NCBI GenBank assembly: GCA_946631345.1
Contig: CAMPAA010000050.1
Coordinates: 1 to 16,649 of the forward strand
Direction: 5' to 3'
Source of the DNA: an uncultured Verrucomicrobiota bacterium
GTDB lineage: Bacteria; Verrucomicrobiota; Kiritimatiellia; RFP12; UBA1067
DNA length: 16,649 nt
Shown here: positions 14,179 to 16,649 of the stretch, one piece after another
Layout of the letters: each line of letters opens with the position of its first letter
Position numbering within the stretch: the stretch's first letter is position 1
Translations under genes and position numbers: made by a program
The notes under the pieces: model-generated
Told to the model about the DNA's origin: nothing
Database searches by the model: none
The model's input: only the letters and a program-made list of their open reading frames with translations

Positions 14179-16226
14179 GGGAGTTCAATGCCTATTGCCA
14201 CGCGGGTGCAACCGCGTGCCGATGTGATTGAGATCGTGCCATTCATGCCGGCGATCCGTTCGCGGATGCCGGACAGACCGAAATGTCCTTCGTTTGGGCC
14301 GGGACAGTCTTTCGGGTCGAAGCCGCATCCGTTGTCGCACACCGAGAAGCGGAGCTGTCCATCCCAGGTTGTTCCGGCTATCCTGATGCGTGTCGCCCCG
14401 CCATGGCGAATGGCGTTGGCGGCCAGTTCGCGTATTATGCAGAGGACTGCATGAGCCGTAGAGTCGATCATCTGCGATCGAGCGACGTGGAATCGGATTG
14501 CGATGTGTGCATCGGATTTGAGACCGCTGATGGTATTCGCAATCGCCCGCGAGAAGTCCGGATCGTCCACAGTGTCGTTGCGCAAGTCAAACAGACAGTT
14601 CTTAAGTTCGGTTCTGCAGGAATCCAGCATTTTCTCGGCGGTAGAGAGCAGGGACTTGGCGGCATCAGGGTCGTCGGCAATTGCGCCGTGCCCGGCGGCG
14701 ATCTGGCATGCGACGCCAGCGAGCGACTGCGAAAGCGAGTCGTGGAGCTCGACCGCAAGTCGCGTGCGTTCGGATATCTTGCGCCGCATCATTATGCGGT
14801 TTATGATGCGGTTTGCGGCTACAATGAGGACAATTGCCACAAGCAGGGAGACCACCGCGCCCATGAGTCGGGCAGGAGTCCACCATGGCGGACGCGCCAG
14901 CACCCTCAATCCCGCTGGTGAACGCAGAATAAGCCTCAAGCCGCGCGTCTGTGGCAGGATGAGGTTTTCGCGCCATCTGTCCGTTTCCGTGATGGCGAGA
15001 ACGTCCACCTCGACTTTGGAGTTCGTCTCAAGGGATGAAAGCACGCTCGGGGAGGACGAGCAGTCCACCGGCAGGGTGAATCCGTCCGCGTTGAGCGAGA
15101 ACATGGCGAACGATGATTGCACGTCAAGGACCGATCCCTTGAGCCGCAGGAGCCGTCCGTGACTGTAGCCATTGATTCGGGGATGGCCGTGCCCGTCGGT
15201 GAGGAGTTGGCACAGCGTGGTGTCCGTGGGTTTCTGCTTTGGACAGGGATATTCCGGCGTCTGCAATGGTTTGCACCGGGCGTATATGAGATTGATGCCG
15301 TATAGGTCCGCATCGGGAAATCCCACCACCGCCACATGCTCGTCTACGGATGGGAGCTCGCTCGACTTGGCGAGCGTTGCCTCGATGCGGTGATAGTTGC
15401 GGCCGGCAAGCATCAGCCGGTTACCGCCCCATGTGCCGAGGACAATGCCTTCAAATCTGCGTAGAGGCAGCCGGACGAGTTCGTCGGGCGCGCACGGGGA
15501 GTCGAAGTTAAGTTCGGGCGCATTGAACATGTCGGCAGGCGGAGGGGTGACGACCTCGAATCCGCCTGGCGGATCGATTGAGAGATAGTTTGCGATGTTT
15601 CTGCGCGCGCCGCTGCCTTGCATCAGTACGCCGGTAAGCCGCAGACGCGCGCCGAGCAGGGAAATCACATCGTCAGCCTGATTTGTGCTGGCCTTGAAAG
15701 CCGCGTTCAGAACGGATACTCCGTCTTTGACCAACAGCTGTACGGTAGTGGCATCTATTTCATCGCATCGGGCGAGAACAAGCGTTCCTTCCGTCGTCAC
15801 TCTTTGGTAGAGAAGATCCTTTCTGAAAAGTTCGGCAATCGGTATATTCTCCGGAGGCGGCAGGGACTTCCGGCCCAGATGGATGACGTCGTGGACAATC
15901 TTGTGTGTTGTGCCATTGTCTTGCCGGACGCTGTCGCCCGTTACGGTTACGATGTCACCGAGGGCTACCTTGAAATGTCCTTTCATTAAAAGGAAATGCG
16001 GCTGTCCGTTTGGTTCTCTGATCGCGAATTTGAGGTTTTCGCCAATCATGGTGACAGTACCCGTGTGACAGAAACTGCCGATGCATTCCACAGCTCTGGG
16101 GCGCAGAAACGCCATCTCATCCCAGGCGGCTGCCGAAGTTGAGAGCGCAGAATGCCCGATGATCAGCGCCAATGTCGCAAACATTCGGGCTGAGGCGGCG
16201 TTTCGTATGGTTGCCGGTCGCTTCAC
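14175..16226 (-). CDS. Membrane sensor histidine kinase with OB-like periplasmic region
   Basis: A 683-residue kinase. Residues 1-34 are a signal peptide or first membrane anchor (ARMFATLALIIGHSALSTSAAA). About 400 residues (50-450) follow outside the membrane. They contain four loosely similar beta-rich blocks starting near 56 (GTVTM), 145 (TEGTLVLARC), 258 (FEGIVLGTWGG) and 362 (LKGSVLDVQSS), which look OB-fold-like. RVLARPPWWTP then leads into a transmembrane helix (~453-474). The cytoplasmic part is a HisKA_3 domain with phospho-acceptor H495 (VELHDSLSQSL), then an HATPase domain with N604 (ELAANAIRHGG), DNGCGF (631-636) and GHFGLSGI (647-654). The start is a GTG, which keeps a basic n-region; ATG 16184 is possible but lacks it. 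The ligand is unknown; carbohydrate or cell-wall material are guesses only. Confidence 0.93.
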   Translation of the reverse strand: MKRPATIRNAASARMFATLALIIGHSALSTSAAAWDEMAFLRPRAVECIGSFCHTGTVTMIGENLKFAIREPNGQPHFLLMKGHFKVALGDIVTVTGDSVRQDNGTTHKIVHDVIHLGRKSLPPPENIPIAELFRKDLLYQRVTTEGTLVLARCDEIDATTVQLLVKDGVSVLNAAFKASTNQADDVISLLGARLRLTGVLMQGSGARRNIANYLSIDPPGGFEVVTPPPADMFNAPELNFDSPCAPDELVRLPLRRFEGIVLGTWGGNRLMLAGRNYHRIEATLAKSSELPSVDEHVAVVGFPDADLYGINLIYARCKPLQTPEYPCPKQKPTDTTLCQLLTDGHGHPRINGYSHGRLLRLKGSVLDVQSSFAMFSLNADGFTLPVDCSSSPSVLSSLETNSKVEVDVLAITETDRWRENLILPQTRGLRLILRSPAGLRVLARPPWWTPARLMGAVVSLLVAIVLIVAANRIINRIMMRRKISERTRLAVELHDSLSQSLAGVACQIAAGHGAIADDPDAAKSLLSTAEKMLDSCRTELKNCLFDLRNDTVDDPDFSRAIANTISGLKSDAHIAIRFHVARSQMIDSTAHAVLCIIRELAANAIRHGGATRIRIAGTTWDGQLRFSVCDNGCGFDPKDCPGPNEGHFGLSGIRERIAGMNGTISITSARGCTRVAIGIELP

Positions 16227-16252
16227 GGAACTTTTTATTGATAAGGGCGCAA

Positions 16253-16281
16253 ATGATAGTAAATGCGAGCAGTGCTGTCAA
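16253..16281 (-). promoter_or_regulatory. Near-consensus promoter of the two-component operon
   Basis: On the minus strand there is a perfect -35 TTGACA (16281-16276) and a -10 TATCAT (16258-16253), one mismatch from consensus, with exactly 17 bases between. RNA would start near 16246, giving a leader of about 20 bases to the GTG at 16226, without a clear Shine-Dalgarno. Confidence 0.75.
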
Positions 16282-16293
16282 TGCCAAATGCAG

Positions 16294-16307
16294 TATACTT
16301 TAGTATA
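16294..16307. promoter_or_regulatory. Palindrome upstream of the kinase promoter (possible operator)
   Basis: TATACT and AGTATA form a perfect inverted repeat around TT. Its centre is about 54 bases upstream of the predicted RNA start of the kinase operon, a place typical of activator sites, so it could bind the response regulator itself. Confidence 0.4.
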
Positions 16308-16486
16308 AATAGGGTTTGAATGATTGGAGAAGTTGAGTCTTTCAAGTTTTTTATGGACGGCATGGCGCATACGCATGCCTAAAACTGCAAATTCCGGTAT
16401 TTGTCCTGAATCGAGGATTTGAAGTTATGGAGCCGTTATCGGCGGGTGAAGTTTCCTGCGCACGGCATACGGCATTAGCCAGATTA
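16308..16486. other. Intergenic sequence upstream of the two-component operon
   Basis: AT-richer at first, becoming GC-rich towards 16440. A 20-codon frame (16320-16382, plus) and a 72-codon frame from 16427 (plus) exist. Neither resembles a known protein, though the first has AGGG five bases before its ATG. I do not call either a gene. Confidence 0.4.
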
Positions 16487-16649
16487 GGGGGTAGCGTGAC
16501 CTTACCCCCATGGGTAGCGTGTCGCACCCCAGCAAACAAAGGCGGCGGCATTCCGGCCTTGGGGTTGGGGCAAATCCGTTCCGCCGCCCACCGGAGAGCG
16601 TTCTGCCGTGCGGACACCCCGAAATCCGCCTGTGGACACTCCTAACCCC
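16487..16649. repeat. GC-rich repeat-like element, cut by the window edge
   Basis: It contains a perfect 7-bp inverted repeat (GGGGGTA 16487-16493 / TACCCCC 16503-16509), a 10-base direct repeat GGGTAGCGTG (16489-16498 and 16512-16521), and an 8-bp inverted repeat GGCGGCGG (16541-16548) / CCGCCGCC (16581-16588). All three forward frames are open from about 16517 to 16642, and the minus strand has an 88-codon frame over the same place. This is more like a dispersed or palindromic genomic repeat than a coding gene, but no second copy lies in the window to prove it. Confidence 0.4.

Noticed and set aside
16251..16310. Plus-strand promoter using TATACT or TATAAA
   Set aside because: No -35 at 16-18 bases upstream and no supported gene downstream; the minus-strand promoter explains the region better.
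16320..16382. 20-codon frame with AGGG five bases upstream
   Set aside because: Too short to support without conservation, and no promoter with a -35 was found on that strand.
16427..16645. 72-codon forward frame near the right edge
   Set aside because: All three forward frames and one reverse frame are open over the same GC-rich repeat-like stretch, it has no Shine-Dalgarno, and the product has no recognisable domain.

Overview
The window looks like chromosomal DNA from a PVC-group bacterium, most likely a gut or rumen Kiritimatiellota (or a related Verrucomicrobiota/Lentisphaerota). This is inferred from gene content: an InlB/Flg_new-type repeat surface protein, a secreted DUF1080 protein, a Tat-exported TIM-barrel sugar isomerase, a sensor kinase with a beta-rich periplasmic region ending in a PPWWTP motif, and GC-rich genes that often lack strong Shine-Dalgarno sites. 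No marker gene fixes the taxon. I see no rRNA, tRNA, CRISPR array, insertion sequence or phage genes.

Layout. Bases 1-1791 are the 3' part of a large secreted protein with four InlB-like repeats, a jelly-roll-like module and a C-terminal module. uvrA (excinuclease subunit A) follows after one base, and folC overlaps the end of uvrA by four bases. After a 292-base gap, a promoter with a consensus extended -10 sits directly against a secreted DUF1080 (3-keto-glycoside hydrolase-like) gene, followed seven bases later by a patatin-like phospholipase gene. A second promoter, again directly against the start codon, drives a PfkB-family sugar kinase and an MFS (organophosphate-antiporter-like) transporter separated by one base. 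A third promoter shares a 15-base identical core with the first and precedes a Tat-signal sugar isomerase/epimerase. A XerC/D-type recombinase and an M24 Xaa-Pro aminopeptidase, overlapping by ATGA, complete the forward genes.

On the minus strand lies a two-component system: a 683-residue sensor histidine kinase and a NarL/FixJ-type response regulator joined by an ATGA overlap. They are transcribed from a near-consensus promoter (TTGACA, 17 bases, TATCAT) with a perfect palindrome just upstream. The last ~160 bases are GC-rich, contain inverted and direct repeats, are open in all three forward frames, and look more like a dispersed repeat than a gene.

How it fits together. Bases 6113-11418 may form a carbohydrate-use neighbourhood: exported hydrolase, exported isomerase, inner-membrane importer and cytoplasmic sugar kinase. 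DUF1080 proteins and IolE-like isomerases are known partners in 3-keto-glycoside breakdown, but the oxidoreductase expected for that pathway is not in the window, so this link is an inference. The best candidates for something new are the apparently leaderless promoters, the OB-like sensor region of the kinase with its promoter palindrome, the helical tail on the DUF1080 protein, and the terminal repeat element.
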